Positions 25,700-34,400 of a stretch of 64,000 bases of DNA are shown in pieces. Where the stretch lies: contig CABQHM010000009.1 of NCBI GenBank assembly GCA_902464015.1, forward strand, positions 1 to 64,000, in the 5' to 3' direction. Origin of the DNA: an uncultured Coriobacteriales bacterium. Lineage in GTDB: Bacteria > Actinomycetota > Coriobacteriia > Coriobacteriales > UMGS124. Made by a program: the position numbers and the translations under genes. Numbering within the stretch: position 1 is the first letter of the stretch; the number at the start of each line of letters is the position of its first letter. The notes under the pieces are model-generated. The model made no database searches. It saw only the letters and a list, made by a program, of their open reading frames with translations, and had not been told where the DNA came from.

Positions 25700-26581
25700 G
25701 TGGCTGACAAGCCCAAGGTTTATTTCTCCCGCACGATCACGCCCGAAAAGGTTGTAGAACTCTACGGCTTGCTGGGCGTTGAGCTGCCTGGCAAAGTTGC
25801 CATCAAGGTCCATTCCGGCGAGGTGGGCAACCAGAACTTCCTGCACCCTGATTTCTGGGCACCTATGGTAGGCCGGCTGCATGGTACGGTCGTTGAGTGC
25901 AACACAGCCTACGACGGCGAGCGCAACACGACCGAGAAGCACTTGCGCGCGATTGTCAAGCATGGTTGGAACGATTACTTCGACGTCGACCTCATGGACG
26001 CCGAGGGCCCCGACCTTGAGCTGCCCATTCCCAATGGCCTGCGTCTCAAGAAGAACTTTGTAGGCAAGAACCTGGCCAAGTATGACTCGATGCTCGTGTT
26101 GTCGCACTTCAAGGGCCATCCCATGGGAGGTTTCGGCGGCGCGCTCAAGCAGCTCTCCATCGGCGTGGCCTCGTCCTATGGCAAGGCGTACATCCACGGT
26201 GTCACAGTGCCAGAGAATATCTGGACGGCCGATCACGACCAGTTCCTCGAGTCCATGGCTGATGCTGCGAGCTCGGTGGTCGACTTCTTCGCTCAGCGCG
26301 GCGGCATTGCCTACGTCAACGTCATGAAGAACATGTCGGTCGACTGTGACTGCTGCGCCGTTGCCGAGGACCCTTGCATGGCCGACATTGGCATCCTGGT
26401 TTCGAGTGACCCCGTCGCCATTGACCAGGCGTGCCTCGACCTTGTCTACGCTGCCACGGACGACCCCGGCCACGACCATCTCATTGAGCGCATCGAGAGT
26501 CGCAATGGCGTCCACACCGTTGAGGCCACCGCGGCCCTTGGTGTTGGCAGCCGTGAGTATGAGCTGGTAGAGGTCGAGTAG
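25700..26581 (+). CDS. DUF362 family protein
   Basis: 293 residues of the DUF362 family: VAIKVHSGEVGNQNFLHPDF, VECNTAYDGERNTTEKH, LVLSHFKGHPMGGFGGALKQLSIG. A CDCC cluster follows at about residue 215, but the two-cluster ferredoxin domain often fused to this family is absent. The GTG at 25700 is chosen because AGGGG lies 6 nt upstream; the frame is open to 25436, which would overlap the NTPase gene. The biochemical role of the family is not established; an Fe-S or redox role is often assumed. Confidence 0.85.
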   Translation: MADKPKVYFSRTITPEKVVELYGLLGVELPGKVAIKVHSGEVGNQNFLHPDFWAPMVGRLHGTVVECNTAYDGERNTTEKHLRAIVKHGWNDYFDVDLMDAEGPDLELPIPNGLRLKKNFVGKNLAKYDSMLVLSHFKGHPMGGFGGALKQLSIGVASSYGKAYIHGVTVPENIWTADHDQFLESMADAASSVVDFFAQRGGIAYVNVMKNMSVDCDCCAVAEDPCMADIGILVSSDPVAIDQACLDLVYAATDDPGHDHLIERIESRNGVHTVEATAALGVGSREYELVEVE

Positions 26582-26643
26582 GGGTTTCCAAGCCGGCGCG
26601 CTTCCGAAGGGTGTACCGGTGTTTTCAACGCTCGGAGGGTTTC

Positions 26644-27141
26644 ATGCAGATTCGTAAGACCACGCTTGCCGATGTCGACGCGGTCGCTGCCATCTACGGC
26701 AGGGCTCGCGTCTTCATGTGTGAGCAGGGAAACCCCACGCAGTGGGCCGGGGAATATCCCAACGCCGACACGGCGCGCGCCGACGTTGCGGATGGCGTGG
26801 GCTACGTATGTGAAGAGGACGGCCGTGTGGTGGGCGCCTTCGCCTTCATCGTGGGAGATGAGCCAACCTACCAGGTGATTGAGGGTGGTTCTTGGCGCAG
26901 CGACGAGCCGTATGGCACAATTCACCGCATTGCCTCCGACGGTACGGCCCGAGGTGTCGCTCGCGCGTGCTTTGATTTCTGTGCCACTCAGATTCCGCAT
27001 CTGAGGATCGACACCCATGCCGACAACCGCCCCATGCAAGGTGCCATTCTTAAGTTTGGTTTCGAGCAGCGCGGTGTCATCTACGTTGAGGATGGCTCGC
27101 CTCGTTTGGCCTACGACTGGCTGGGCGAGGCCCGCGGATAG
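26644..27141 (+). CDS. GNAT-family N-acetyltransferase
   Basis: 165-residue acetyl-CoA-dependent acyltransferase. It begins MQIRKTTLADVDAVAAIYG and has a GNAT core with HRIASDG.ARGVAR (pyrophosphate-binding loop) and RIDTHADNRPMQGAILKFGF, a common ending for small-molecule GNATs. The ribosome-binding site CGGAGGG lies 4 nt before ATG 26644. The substrate is unknown. Just downstream begins the remnant of a flavoprotein gene. Confidence 0.87.
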   Translation: MQIRKTTLADVDAVAAIYGRARVFMCEQGNPTQWAGEYPNADTARADVADGVGYVCEEDGRVVGAFAFIVGDEPTYQVIEGGSWRSDEPYGTIHRIASDGTARGVARACFDFCATQIPHLRIDTHADNRPMQGAILKFGFEQRGVIYVEDGSPRLAYDWLGEARG

Positions 27142-27168
27142 GGGGAATGGCATCGCGACTGGCACTCC

Positions 27169-27282
27169 GGACTGTACGCTGCCGGTAAGATGGGCGCCAA
27201 CCGCCTCGGCTCCACTTCGATGTCCGACATCTACGTCTTTGGTCGCATTGCGGGCAACAACGCCGCTGACTACATGGGCTAA
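27169..27282 (+). pseudogene. 3' remnant of a flavoprotein gene (copy of flavoprotein A)
   Basis: Thirty-seven codons plus stop read GLYAAGKMGANRLGSTSMS... and match the last 42 residues of flavoprotein A almost exactly, with five residues (ENAGG region) deleted and a few substitutions. Homology continues past the stop through the terminator. The upstream ~1700 bp of the gene are missing; no start codon or ribosome-binding site precedes it. It is a duplication or recombination scar, not a gene. Confidence 0.85.
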
Positions 27283-27311
27283 GCACTGAACTCATAGGCG
27301 TGCACGAACAA

Positions 27312-27349
27312 GTGCCCGTCCGTCCCCCATGGGGCGGGCGAGCGCTTTT
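27312..27349 (+). terminator. Terminator belonging to the flavoprotein remnant
   Basis: GTGCCCGTCCGTCCCC pairs imperfectly with GGGGCGGGCG and is followed by CTTTT. The sequence is nearly identical to the terminator of flavoprotein A at 32570-32609. Confidence 0.6.
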
Positions 27350-27438
27350 GCATGTGAGCAGCCCCGAGTGGGATCTCGAGACGATGCGGGTCCGCCTGGG
27401 GCCGCGGTGGCATGCGACGGTTTGAATGCTGATGGTTT

Positions 27439-27504
27439 CTAGTACGTCTTGAACATCTCCTGGATCTCATCGAGGTCGGCGTTGATGCGCGAGGGGTCAA
27501 GGAG
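27439..27504 (-). pseudogene. Possible C-terminal gene fragment
   Basis: On the minus strand a 21-codon stretch (LDPSRINADLDEIQEMFKTY, stop at 27439-27441) has the look of a real C-terminus. It is cut off by a stop codon immediately upstream, so any gene here has been destroyed. The family is not recognised. The rest of 27350-27651 holds an AT-rich tract and nothing else I can name. Confidence 0.3.
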
Positions 27505-27651
27505 TTACTGGCGCACATGGCATTGCGGATGATGTAGCGTTCTCAAAATACTTCCATAGATTTTGACAGTATGACTAGATTTCTTAGATTTTTAGAACCC
27601 ATAGAATTTGCTGTATGATGTCTCTTGTACTATGCGCAGTGAGGAGATATT

Positions 27652-28806
27652 ATGTTTGAGAATCCTTTTGTTCCGGTATTTGGCGGTAAACCCGATTTCT
27701 TTTTTGGACGTAAAGAGCTTTTGAGCAGGTTCTCTTACGCGCTTGTCGACCGGGGGAGCGAAGACCGTGCGCTCTTTATCACAGGTAACCGCGGGTGCGG
27801 CAAGACGGCGCTTCTTGAACAGTTTTCCCAAATGGCGACCGAGGCGGGTTGGCAAACTATCGACCTCAACGCTGAGAAGGCGCTTGTCGGCTTTACGCGC
27901 GGACTTGTGCGCCATGACTCGGCTACCAAGACCATGAGCCCTGAGATTGAGGTCAACGTTTTTGGCAGTGGCGGGCATATCAGTGGCCCCGCGTCATCTA
28001 AAACGGTTGTGAACAGCATTGATGACGTCGAGGTACTGTTTCTTGAGGCGTGCAGACAGTCGAAGAAGGGCGTTTTCGTCTCGGTTGATGAGATTCAAAA
28101 GATTTCTCTGCAAGACCTGTCTGTTATATGTGGTGCGTTTCAAATGGCCTCGCGCAAGGGATTCAACATCATTCTTGCGGTTGCGGGCCTGCCGTATGCT
28201 CATGAGAAAGTTATTCAATACGAGGGGTGCACGTTCATGCGTCGGGCGGTACACGAACGCTTGGGGGTCTTTGCTCCAAAGGAGGCGAGTGCTGCAATAG
28301 CCGAGGCATTCTCCAGGACAAAAGGTCTATCGTTGTCTGGCCAAGCTCATGATCTGCTTGTTTCGAAAAGTTATGGACACCCGTACTTCATCCAACTTGC
28401 CGGTTACTACCTTGTCGCTTTGGCGAACGAGAAAGCGTCGCATGGCTCCTATGCCATTTCACAAGAAGACGTTGAACAAGCTTTTCCTGCTATTTTGGCG
28501 GCCTATGAGCGACGGGCGCTCCGGCCTATTGTGGAGGCATTGCCGTCTTCTTCTGGTGAGTATTTAAGTGCAATGGCAAAAGTCGTGCAGACGAACCGTA
28601 CCGTTCGCACGCGTGACGTGGCAGAGGCCCTTTCCAAGACGCAGAAGGCTACGAGCTTCGCTCGCGACGAGCTGATACGCGAGGGCCTTGTTGTGAGTAC
28701 CGGGTATGGTGAGCTCATGTTTAACGTCCCATATTTGCAAGCTTATATGTTGGAGACTCACCCGAAGGAAAGTGAAGCAGTCCTAGCTCAGCAGTGGGGT
28801 TTTTAG
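27652..28806 (+). CDS. AAA-type ATPase with C-terminal winged-helix region
   Basis: 384 residues. Walker A is GNRGCGKT (45-52) and Walker B is VFVSVDE (141-147), followed by the AVAGLPYAHEK sensor region. The C-terminal ~100 residues (YLSAMAKVVQTNRTVRTRDVAEAL...) look like a winged helix. This is the archaeal-ATPase/Cdc6-like STAND layout seen in many orphan genes near mobile DNA. GAGGAG lies 5 nt before the ATG. The 5' flank is much more AT-rich than the surroundings and the gene sits beside two gene remnants, suggesting acquisition by transfer. Function is unknown; DNA binding or defence is possible. Confidence 0.8.
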   Translation: MFENPFVPVFGGKPDFFFGRKELLSRFSYALVDRGSEDRALFITGNRGCGKTALLEQFSQMATEAGWQTIDLNAEKALVGFTRGLVRHDSATKTMSPEIEVNVFGSGGHISGPASSKTVVNSIDDVEVLFLEACRQSKKGVFVSVDEIQKISLQDLSVICGAFQMASRKGFNIILAVAGLPYAHEKVIQYEGCTFMRRAVHERLGVFAPKEASAAIAEAFSRTKGLSLSGQAHDLLVSKSYGHPYFIQLAGYYLVALANEKASHGSYAISQEDVEQAFPAILAAYERRALRPIVEALPSSSGEYLSAMAKVVQTNRTVRTRDVAEALSKTQKATSFARDELIREGLVVSTGYGELMFNVPYLQAYMLETHPKESEAVLAQQWGF

Positions 28807-28923
28807 GAAAACAATGAACAGGTAGCCCCCGGCCGCAATCCCTCCCGCACTGGCGTTGAAGACGTGCCCGGGAGGGGGCGCCGGGGGATTTGTGTCGTGT
28901 CCCACCCACGTCGGGCGGCCAGG

Positions 28924-28947
28924 GGGCGCCTCCGGTGGCGCCCTTTT
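28924..28947 (+). terminator. Terminator of the ATPase gene
   Basis: GGGCGCC pairs with GGCGCCC around a TCCGGT loop, followed by TTTTC. It lies between convergent genes. Confidence 0.7.
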
Positions 28948-28959
28948 CGTTGCAGTAAT

Positions 28960-30384
28960 CTATCGCTCGGGGTATTCGCCGTCGATGCCGAGCAGGCCGA
29001 AAAGCTCGTCCTTGCCTTGGACATTGCACTTGCGGTAGATGTGGCTCGTGTGGGCTTTGATGGTGCCGCGGGCTACGAACAATTGCTCCTCCATCTGGGC
29101 GAGAGGAACGCCGCGCACCATGAGTTGGAGCACCTCTTCCTCGCGATCGGATAGGCCGAAGCGCTTGGAAAGATCGGACACGCGCATGGAAAGCTGGCCG
29201 GGTGCAAAGGCGTCTACTTCGTCCTCCAAGGTCTCGGCTCGCAGGCTGATGCCCCAGCGGGCCGAGAGGCTTTTCTCCTGGAACACGATGGCGAGGAACA
29301 TGATCGTGACGGCAACCATCACGATGGCGTGCACGACAGAATTCGCTCCAGAAGGCAAAACGCTGCTCGAAAGGGCATAGGCACCCCAGCCCAGCGCTTC
29401 GACCAGGTAACGAATGCCGCGCTCAATGCCGTTGAGCCAGATGGCGTTGAGGCCGAAGCGGTAGGTGATGTTGCTCAAGATGATCATGATGAACATGGAG
29501 AGCATGGTATAGCCGGCGTCATAGCAAGCCGCCGTGAGCTGCGGCGCGCGCTCGAGCAGGGGCATGACAAGCAGCAGCCCGACAATCATAAGCGGGAACG
29601 CCACACGATAGATGGTGTCGAAGTTGAACAAGCGCGAGGTGGACAGCGAGCCGAAGAACACGAGAAGGCAGGCAAAGCCCGCGCCGGCGATGTTGCCCAG
29701 CACGAGGGGCTGATCGGGCAGGGCGGTGAAGCCGGTTGCAAACGTGCATGTTGCCATGAGCGCGATGGGCTTCCAGGGAATGCTGTGCGCGTGCAGCTTG
29801 GTCTGCACCTGCGGCCGGTCGCCTTCAGGCAGCGTGAGCACCGCACGGCGTGCCCACCACAGCGAGAGCACCGGCAGTATGACTGACATCGCAATAAGGC
29901 CTTCGGGTTTCACGGCCATGAAGAAACAGCAGAGCATCTCGCCGAAAAAGATGCTGGCAGCATGGTACAAGGCGACGCGCATGGGGTTGAGCGCGCCATA
30001 GAACTCGCACCACACGAGGATGGCTATGCCCAGGCCAACGCCTGCGATGGCGAGGCCAATATGCTTTATAAGCACAAGCGGCAACGCGAACGACCAGATG
30101 GCGCAGGCGATCGAGCCTACGACCATGCCGGCGCCTGCAAGTATCAGTATGCGGTTGTTTGACCATAAGGGGACGATCTTGCGCCACCAATATGCGGCGG
30201 CCAGGCATGCTATGCCGATGCAGACCTCGAACAGCGCGTAGTCAGAAACGTCCATGCCGGGATAGGTGCCGTATCGGAAGAAGATGGAAAGCCAGGCGCG
30301 GTAGAGGCCAACGCCCAGAAAGGACACGGGTAGCAATAGAACGCGGCCCATAAGGTTCCTCCACCGTCGCGCTCGTTCTCCCAT
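28960..30384 (-). CDS. Membrane-embedded LuxR-type regulator 2
   Basis: 474 residues. Around twelve hydrophobic helices fill residues 12-400, followed by a LuxR HTH (LSDREEEVLQLMVRGVPLAQMEEQL...RGTIKAHTSHIYRKC). The ATG at 30384 has AAGGGAG 4 nt upstream; a longer frame to 30519 is not supported. It is divergent from flavoprotein A across a 327-bp region with two AT-cored palindromes (30521-30536 and 30552-30573), which are its most likely binding sites. It probably senses the substrate of A from within the membrane and activates it (inference). Confidence 0.9.
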   Translation of the reverse strand: MGERARRWRNLMGRVLLLPVSFLGVGLYRAWLSIFFRYGTYPGMDVSDYALFEVCIGIACLAAAYWWRKIVPLWSNNRILILAGAGMVVGSIACAIWSFALPLVLIKHIGLAIAGVGLGIAILVWCEFYGALNPMRVALYHAASIFFGEMLCCFFMAVKPEGLIAMSVILPVLSLWWARRAVLTLPEGDRPQVQTKLHAHSIPWKPIALMATCTFATGFTALPDQPLVLGNIAGAGFACLLVFFGSLSTSRLFNFDTIYRVAFPLMIVGLLLVMPLLERAPQLTAACYDAGYTMLSMFIMIILSNITYRFGLNAIWLNGIERGIRYLVEALGWGAYALSSSVLPSGANSVVHAIVMVAVTIMFLAIVFQEKSLSARWGISLRAETLEDEVDAFAPGQLSMRVSDLSKRFGLSDREEEVLQLMVRGVPLAQMEEQLFVARGTIKAHTSHIYRKCNVQGKDELFGLLGIDGEYPER

Positions 30385-30520
30385 GGCACTCCCTTCTTGT
30401 CTGCGTATGTAGCACTGCGCACGACATATGCCACAGCAAGATACCACCGCATTGGAAATTTTTGAACAGAACCCGCCCTTACCCACTTGCAGGTTTGCAT
30501 ATAGGGCCGCAGCAGGCAAG

Positions 30521-30536
30521 GTTTAAAAGTTTAAAC
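30521..30536. promoter_or_regulatory. Palindromic operator candidate 1 (LuxR2/flavoprotein A)
   Basis: GTTTAAA-AG-TTTAAAC is a perfect 7-bp inverted repeat with a 2-nt spacer. It lies in the divergent promoter region, 34 bp centre-to-centre from the second palindrome, and shares its GTTTAA core. Confidence 0.6.
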
Positions 30537-30551
30537 AGGGGTGAGGGGAGC

Positions 30552-30573
30552 GGGGTTTAAGACTTTAAACCCC
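30552..30573. promoter_or_regulatory. Palindromic operator candidate 2 (LuxR2/flavoprotein A)
   Basis: GGGGTTTAA-GACT-TTAAACCCC is a perfect 9-bp inverted repeat with a 4-nt spacer. The rest of 30385-30711 holds GC-rich hairpins near 30616-30650 (GGCGC...GCGCC enclosing GGGCC/GGCCC) in the presumed leader of flavoprotein A. Confidence 0.6.
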
Positions 30574-30711
30574 CTCCGAGCTGGTCTTTTGCATTTGGTG
30601 GTCATACGGTGGTTTTAGGCGCAGCAAGCCGGGGCCAATTCGGCCCGACAGCGCCAAACACACCAAGCAGGCGGCTTATAGGGAAAGTCGCCGCAACGAA
30701 AGGGGATCGTT

Positions 30712-32541
30712 ATGGCTTTCGGAACCATGGCTCGTGAGGCTTCTCATCTTTCCCGCAGGGGTTTTGTGGCTGGCGCAGGTCTGGCGACCGGTGCGCTCGC
30801 GGTGGCAGGCACTGGCATGGCGTTTGCCGACGAGGGCGGCGAGGGTGTGGGCCGCGCTGCCGTTGGCGAGGCTATTGGTAAGAACGGCCATATGAACGTT
30901 CAGGTCGTCATGGAAGACGACAAGATCGTCCGCATCAACGTCCTGTACTCGCACGAGACGAAGGGCCTGGGCGACGCGGCCATGGAGGCCCTCACCGGTC
31001 TCATCATCGACAACCAGACGCTCAACGTCGACACCATCGCCGGCGCCACGCTGTCCAGCGCCGCTTTCCTGCTCGCCGTCGGGGGTGCCCTTGAGGTCCT
31101 CGGCGAGGACGTTGCCGCTTGGGAGAAGCGCGACCATGCCGCTCCTGCCGACCCCGAGGGTCTTGCCGACGCGTACGACATCGTCGTCGTGGGTACCGGC
31201 GGCGCCGGCTTTGCCGCTGCCATTTCCGCTGCCAACAAGGGCAAGAATGTCCTGTTGCTCGAGAAGCTCGGCATTTTTGGCGGCTCCACTGCCCTGTCCG
31301 GCGGCGAGATGGCCACGCCGTGCAACTGGATTCAGGTCAACATGGGTCTTGAGGACAGCCCTGAGCAGCTTGCGGCCGACATGCTGGCCGGCGGCGACAA
31401 CGTCGGCGACCCCGACCTCGTGAATGTCATCGCCAACAGCGTGTACGACGCCGCCGAGTGGCTGACCTACGAGGGCGGCGTCGCATGGGAGCACAACCTG
31501 CTGTTCTTCGGCGGCCACTCTGTCCAGCGTTCCTTGATTCCCAAGGGTCACAAGGGTAACGAGATGACCACCAAGCTCACCGGTCGTGCTGAGACCATCT
31601 CCAACCTCACGCTCGTCAAGAACATGAAGGCCGTCGAGCTTGTCATGGGCGACGACGGCGCTGTGGCCGGCATCAAGGCCGAGAGCACCGTCAGCGGCGC
31701 GCAGTATGAGTTCGCGTGCAGCGCCGTGATCATGGCCGCCGGCGGCTTTGGCGCCAACGTTGAGATGCGCGCCGAAGCCAACCCCGATTACGGCTCGCAG
31801 TTCAACTCCACCGACTGCGTGGGTGCCCAGGGCGAGGGCACCAAGATGGCTCAGGCTGTGGGTGCCGACACGGTCAACATGGACCTCATCCAGGCATACC
31901 CCATCTGCGACGTTGCTACCGGCGCCCTGCTCTACCTCGATGACATGCGTCTTGACCAGCGCACGGTCATGTTCAACGTCGAGGGCCAGCGCTTCGTCGA
32001 GGAACTGGGCCGCCGCGACGTCCTGTCTTCCGCCATTCTCGCTCAGACCGGCGAGTGCGCCTACGAGATCTGGGACCAGGCCGCTGCCGACGAGACCCGT
32101 GTCGTCGAGTTCCACTACGACGAGTTCGAGAACCTCAGCTCCCGCGGCCTGTGCCTCAAGGCTGACACCATCGAGGAGTGCTGCGAACCCTTCGGCATCG
32201 ACGCCGAGGCCCTCAAGGAGACCCTGGCTCACTGGAACGAAATGGCCGACGCTGGCGAGGACACTGACTTCAACTATCGCGGCAAGCTGTCCCGTATCGA
32301 CACTCCGCCCTACTACATCATGACCTACAAGCCCGCTGTTCACTACACCATGGGTGGCCTGCGCATCAACACTGGGGCAGAGGTTCTCGATGCTGAGGGC
32401 AATCCCATCCCCGGTCTGTACGCAGCCGGTGAGAACGCTGGCGGCAAGATGGGCACCAACCGCCTCGGCTCCACCTCCATGTCCGATATCTATGTATTCG
32501 GCCGCATCGCCGGAAACAATGCCGCTGACTACGTTGGTTAA
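30712..32541 (+). CDS. Flavoprotein A: Tat-exported FMN/FAD fumarate/urocanate-type reductase
   Basis: 609 residues. A Tat signal (SRRGFVAGAG) is followed by an FMN_bind domain (about 45-130) whose AGATLSS carries the Thr (about 113) that receives covalent FMN. The FAD domain starts at VVVGTGGAG (158-166). Residues known to be catalytic in Shewanella fumarate reductase and UrdA are conserved: GRRD (Arg 434), AVHYTMGG (His 543) and TNRLGS (Arg 583), plus His 269. Layout and residues resemble urocanate reductase, so it should reduce an alpha,beta-unsaturated acid outside the membrane with quinol-derived electrons. The exact acid is unknown. It is divergent from LuxR2. A 3' copy remains at 27169. 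Confidence 0.92.
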   Translation: MAFGTMAREASHLSRRGFVAGAGLATGALAVAGTGMAFADEGGEGVGRAAVGEAIGKNGHMNVQVVMEDDKIVRINVLYSHETKGLGDAAMEALTGLIIDNQTLNVDTIAGATLSSAAFLLAVGGALEVLGEDVAAWEKRDHAAPADPEGLADAYDIVVVGTGGAGFAAAISAANKGKNVLLLEKLGIFGGSTALSGGEMATPCNWIQVNMGLEDSPEQLAADMLAGGDNVGDPDLVNVIANSVYDAAEWLTYEGGVAWEHNLLFFGGHSVQRSLIPKGHKGNEMTTKLTGRAETISNLTLVKNMKAVELVMGDDGAVAGIKAESTVSGAQYEFACSAVIMAAGGFGANVEMRAEANPDYGSQFNSTDCVGAQGEGTKMAQAVGADTVNMDLIQAYPICDVATGALLYLDDMRLDQRTVMFNVEGQRFVEELGRRDVLSSAILAQTGECAYEIWDQAAADETRVVEFHYDEFENLSSRGLCLKADTIEECCEPFGIDAEALKETLAHWNEMADAGEDTDFNYRGKLSRIDTPPYYIMTYKPAVHYTMGGLRINTGAEVLDAEGNPIPGLYAAGENAGGKMGTNRLGSTSMSDIYVFGRIAGNNAADYVG

Positions 32542-32569
32542 GCACTGAACTCATAGGCGCGCACGAACA

Positions 32570-32609
32570 AGTGCCCGTCCGTCCCCTATGGGGCGGGCGG
32601 GCACTTTGT
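32570..32609 (+). terminator. Terminator of flavoprotein A
   Basis: A 15-bp stem with two G-U pairs (32571-32586 with 32590-32604) is followed by TTTGTG. It may also serve the minus-strand DUF188 gene ending at 32651. A near copy lies at 27312-27349. Confidence 0.75.
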
Positions 32610-32650
32610 GCGTGGGAGTCCAGAGATTCATGATTTGGTTTTTCGGAAGC

Positions 32651-33124
32651 TTACTTCAGCAGCCCCTCGAGATTGCGGACGAAACGGGCACGGTCCTCGT
32701 CGGTGAAGGGGTCGGGGCCTTTGGTGCGCCCGCCTGCGCGGCGGACCTTCTTTTCCTCATGGTGGATGAAGAGCTGCATGTCGATGGTCGCCTTGTCGTA
32801 AACGCGGCCGCGCACGCCGATGGCGGCGGCATCGCGGCCCAGAACCATGCTCGCAAGCCCGATGTCCTGGGTCACAACGACGTCGCCTGGCTGCAGGCGC
32901 TCGACGATGGCGAAATCGGCGCTGTCAGCGCCCACACCAACGGCGAGTGTCTCCACCCAAAACCCCTTGCGGGCCGCTTCAGGTGTGCGCGGATCGTCGC
33001 GGCGGATGTGCCGCTCGAGGTTCTGAGTCGAGTTGCCAGCGATGATGACGGCCACATGGCAGCGTCGGGCAACAGCCAGCGCATCGCGCGTGACGGGGCA
33101 AGCATCCGCATCAATGAAGAGCAT
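32651..33124 (-). CDS. YaiI/YqxD family (DUF188) protein
   Basis: 157 residues of the UPF0178 family, a PIN-like fold of unknown role. Hallmarks are the N-terminal MLFIDADACPV, a central GADSADFAIVERLQPGDVVVTQDIGLA and the C-terminal RTKGPDPFTDEDR.RF. AAAGGA lies 9 nt before the ATG. It follows the nucleotidyltransferase gene on the same strand (38-bp gap). Confidence 0.9.
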   Translation of the reverse strand: MLFIDADACPVTRDALAVARRCHVAVIIAGNSTQNLERHIRRDDPRTPEAARKGFWVETLAVGVGADSADFAIVERLQPGDVVVTQDIGLASMVLGRDAAAIGVRGRVYDKATIDMQLFIHHEEKKVRRAGGRTKGPDPFTDEDRARFVRNLEGLLK

Positions 33125-33162
33125 AGTTAGGCGTCCTTTGCTGGAGGCGGGGGTGAATCTCT

Positions 33163-33519
33163 TCAGGAAGCATAAATCAAGATTGCATCTTTAAGAATGC
33201 TGTTGAGAAACTCCTGGCTAGACCCATTGAGTGATTGGAGGTCAACTGGCTTGTTGAGGGCGTCGGAGAGTTCTGCTTGAACGTGAAAGAATGCGAGTCC
33301 TCGGATCTGCCCTTCGTCGATGGCAATGTCGACATCGCTCGTATCGGTCTGCTCGCCTCTCGCGTACGAACCAAAAAGCACCGCCCTTGCAATTCCGTAT
33401 TTTACGAAAACTGGCTCGAGGCATTGCTTTATTTGTTCGATAGTGCAGGCTGTTTCGTGCTGTTCGATTTGTGACCTCCTCTCAGGGTGCATGTATATAT
33501 TCATTATGCATGAGGTCAC
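33163..33519 (-). CDS. MNT-type minimal nucleotidyltransferase
   Basis: 118 residues. AVLFGSYARGEQTDTSDVDIAID is the nucleotidyltransferase GS-x9-DxD motif of MNT proteins, which in MNT/HEPN toxin-antitoxin pairs AMPylate the HEPN toxin. The GTG start at 33519 is chosen because GGAGGTG lies about 8 nt upstream; internal ATGs lack one. An AGGAGG also occurs inside the coding region, by chance. No HEPN/DUF86 gene is adjacent, so it is orphaned or works alone. Confidence 0.8.
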   Translation of the reverse strand: MTSCIMNIYMHPERRSQIEQHETACTIEQIKQCLEPVFVKYGIARAVLFGSYARGEQTDTSDVDIAIDEGQIRGLAFFHVQAELSDALNKPVDLQSLNGSSQEFLNSILKDAILIYAS

Positions 33520-33667
33520 ACCTCGTCACCTCCACAGACAACGACTCAGGCACTTTGTGATGGGTTGTCAAGCAAGTATGCTGTGGGTCTACTTGTGGGT
33601 TCGGTTTCTCTATCCCCATGATTTCACTTGGGGCTTGCAGAGCGGTTGCTGAGGACTGGTAGAATCG

Positions 33668-34363
33668 ATGACCGAACATCCGATTGATGCAGAAAGGCGT
33701 GCGGCGAAGATGATGGACGCGGTCATTTTTGATATGGACGGCCTTATGTTTGACAGCGAGTGCGTGTGGAAGACGCTGTGGGAGCCCGCGCTCGCGAAAT
33801 TCGGACGCACGGTGCCCGAGGGTCTTCCGGCCGCAGCTTGCGGTACTACGGGCGACGCCGCGATTGCTGCCATTCGCAAGTATTGCGGGGAGGACATCGA
33901 CGCCGAGGGCGTGTTCCACGAGTTCTACCGCATTGCCGCCGAGCGTTTTGCCCAGGGTGTGCCCAAGAAGCCTGGCCTCGATGAGCTGCTCGAATACCTG
34001 AAGGGACAGGGCATTCCCATGGCGGTGGCCTCCTCGAGCCCCGTGAGCATTATCGAGGGCGACCTGCGCGCCGGCGAGGTCGAGGTGTATTTCGACCATA
34101 TCGTGTCCGGTCAGTTTGTGGAGCACTCCAAGCCTGCGCCCGACATCTTCCTTGAGGCCGCGCGCCGTCTGGGTACCGATCCTGCTCACACGCTTGTGCT
34201 CGAGGACAGCTTCGCCGGCGTGAGGGCCGGTGCAGCCGGTGGCTTCGTGACCGTGATGGTTCCTGACTTGCATCAGCCCACGCCCGAGATTCGCGCTCTG
34301 GCCACACGCGTGTGCGAGAGCCTGAGCGAGGTAAGGGCGCTTTTTGAGGTCGGCGAGCTGTAA
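33668..34363 (+). CDS. HAD-family phosphatase/phosphoglucomutase-like
   Basis: 231 residues. Motif I VIFDMDGLMFDSE, motif II VASSSP, motif III KPAPDIF and motif IV VLEDSFAGVRAG are all present with a helical cap, the pattern of beta-phosphoglucomutase-like HAD hydrolases. These hydrolyse small phosphometabolites; specificity is not readable. ATG 33710 (MMDAVIF) is an alternative start that would remove a 14-residue extension. Confidence 0.88.
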   Translation: MTEHPIDAERRAAKMMDAVIFDMDGLMFDSECVWKTLWEPALAKFGRTVPEGLPAAACGTTGDAAIAAIRKYCGEDIDAEGVFHEFYRIAAERFAQGVPKKPGLDELLEYLKGQGIPMAVASSSPVSIIEGDLRAGEVEVYFDHIVSGQFVEHSKPAPDIFLEAARRLGTDPAHTLVLEDSFAGVRAGAAGGFVTVMVPDLHQPTPEIRALATRVCESLSEVRALFEVGEL

Positions 34364-34400
34364 AGAGGCATGCGGCGGGGTTGGCTAGCGGCCGTCAGTA

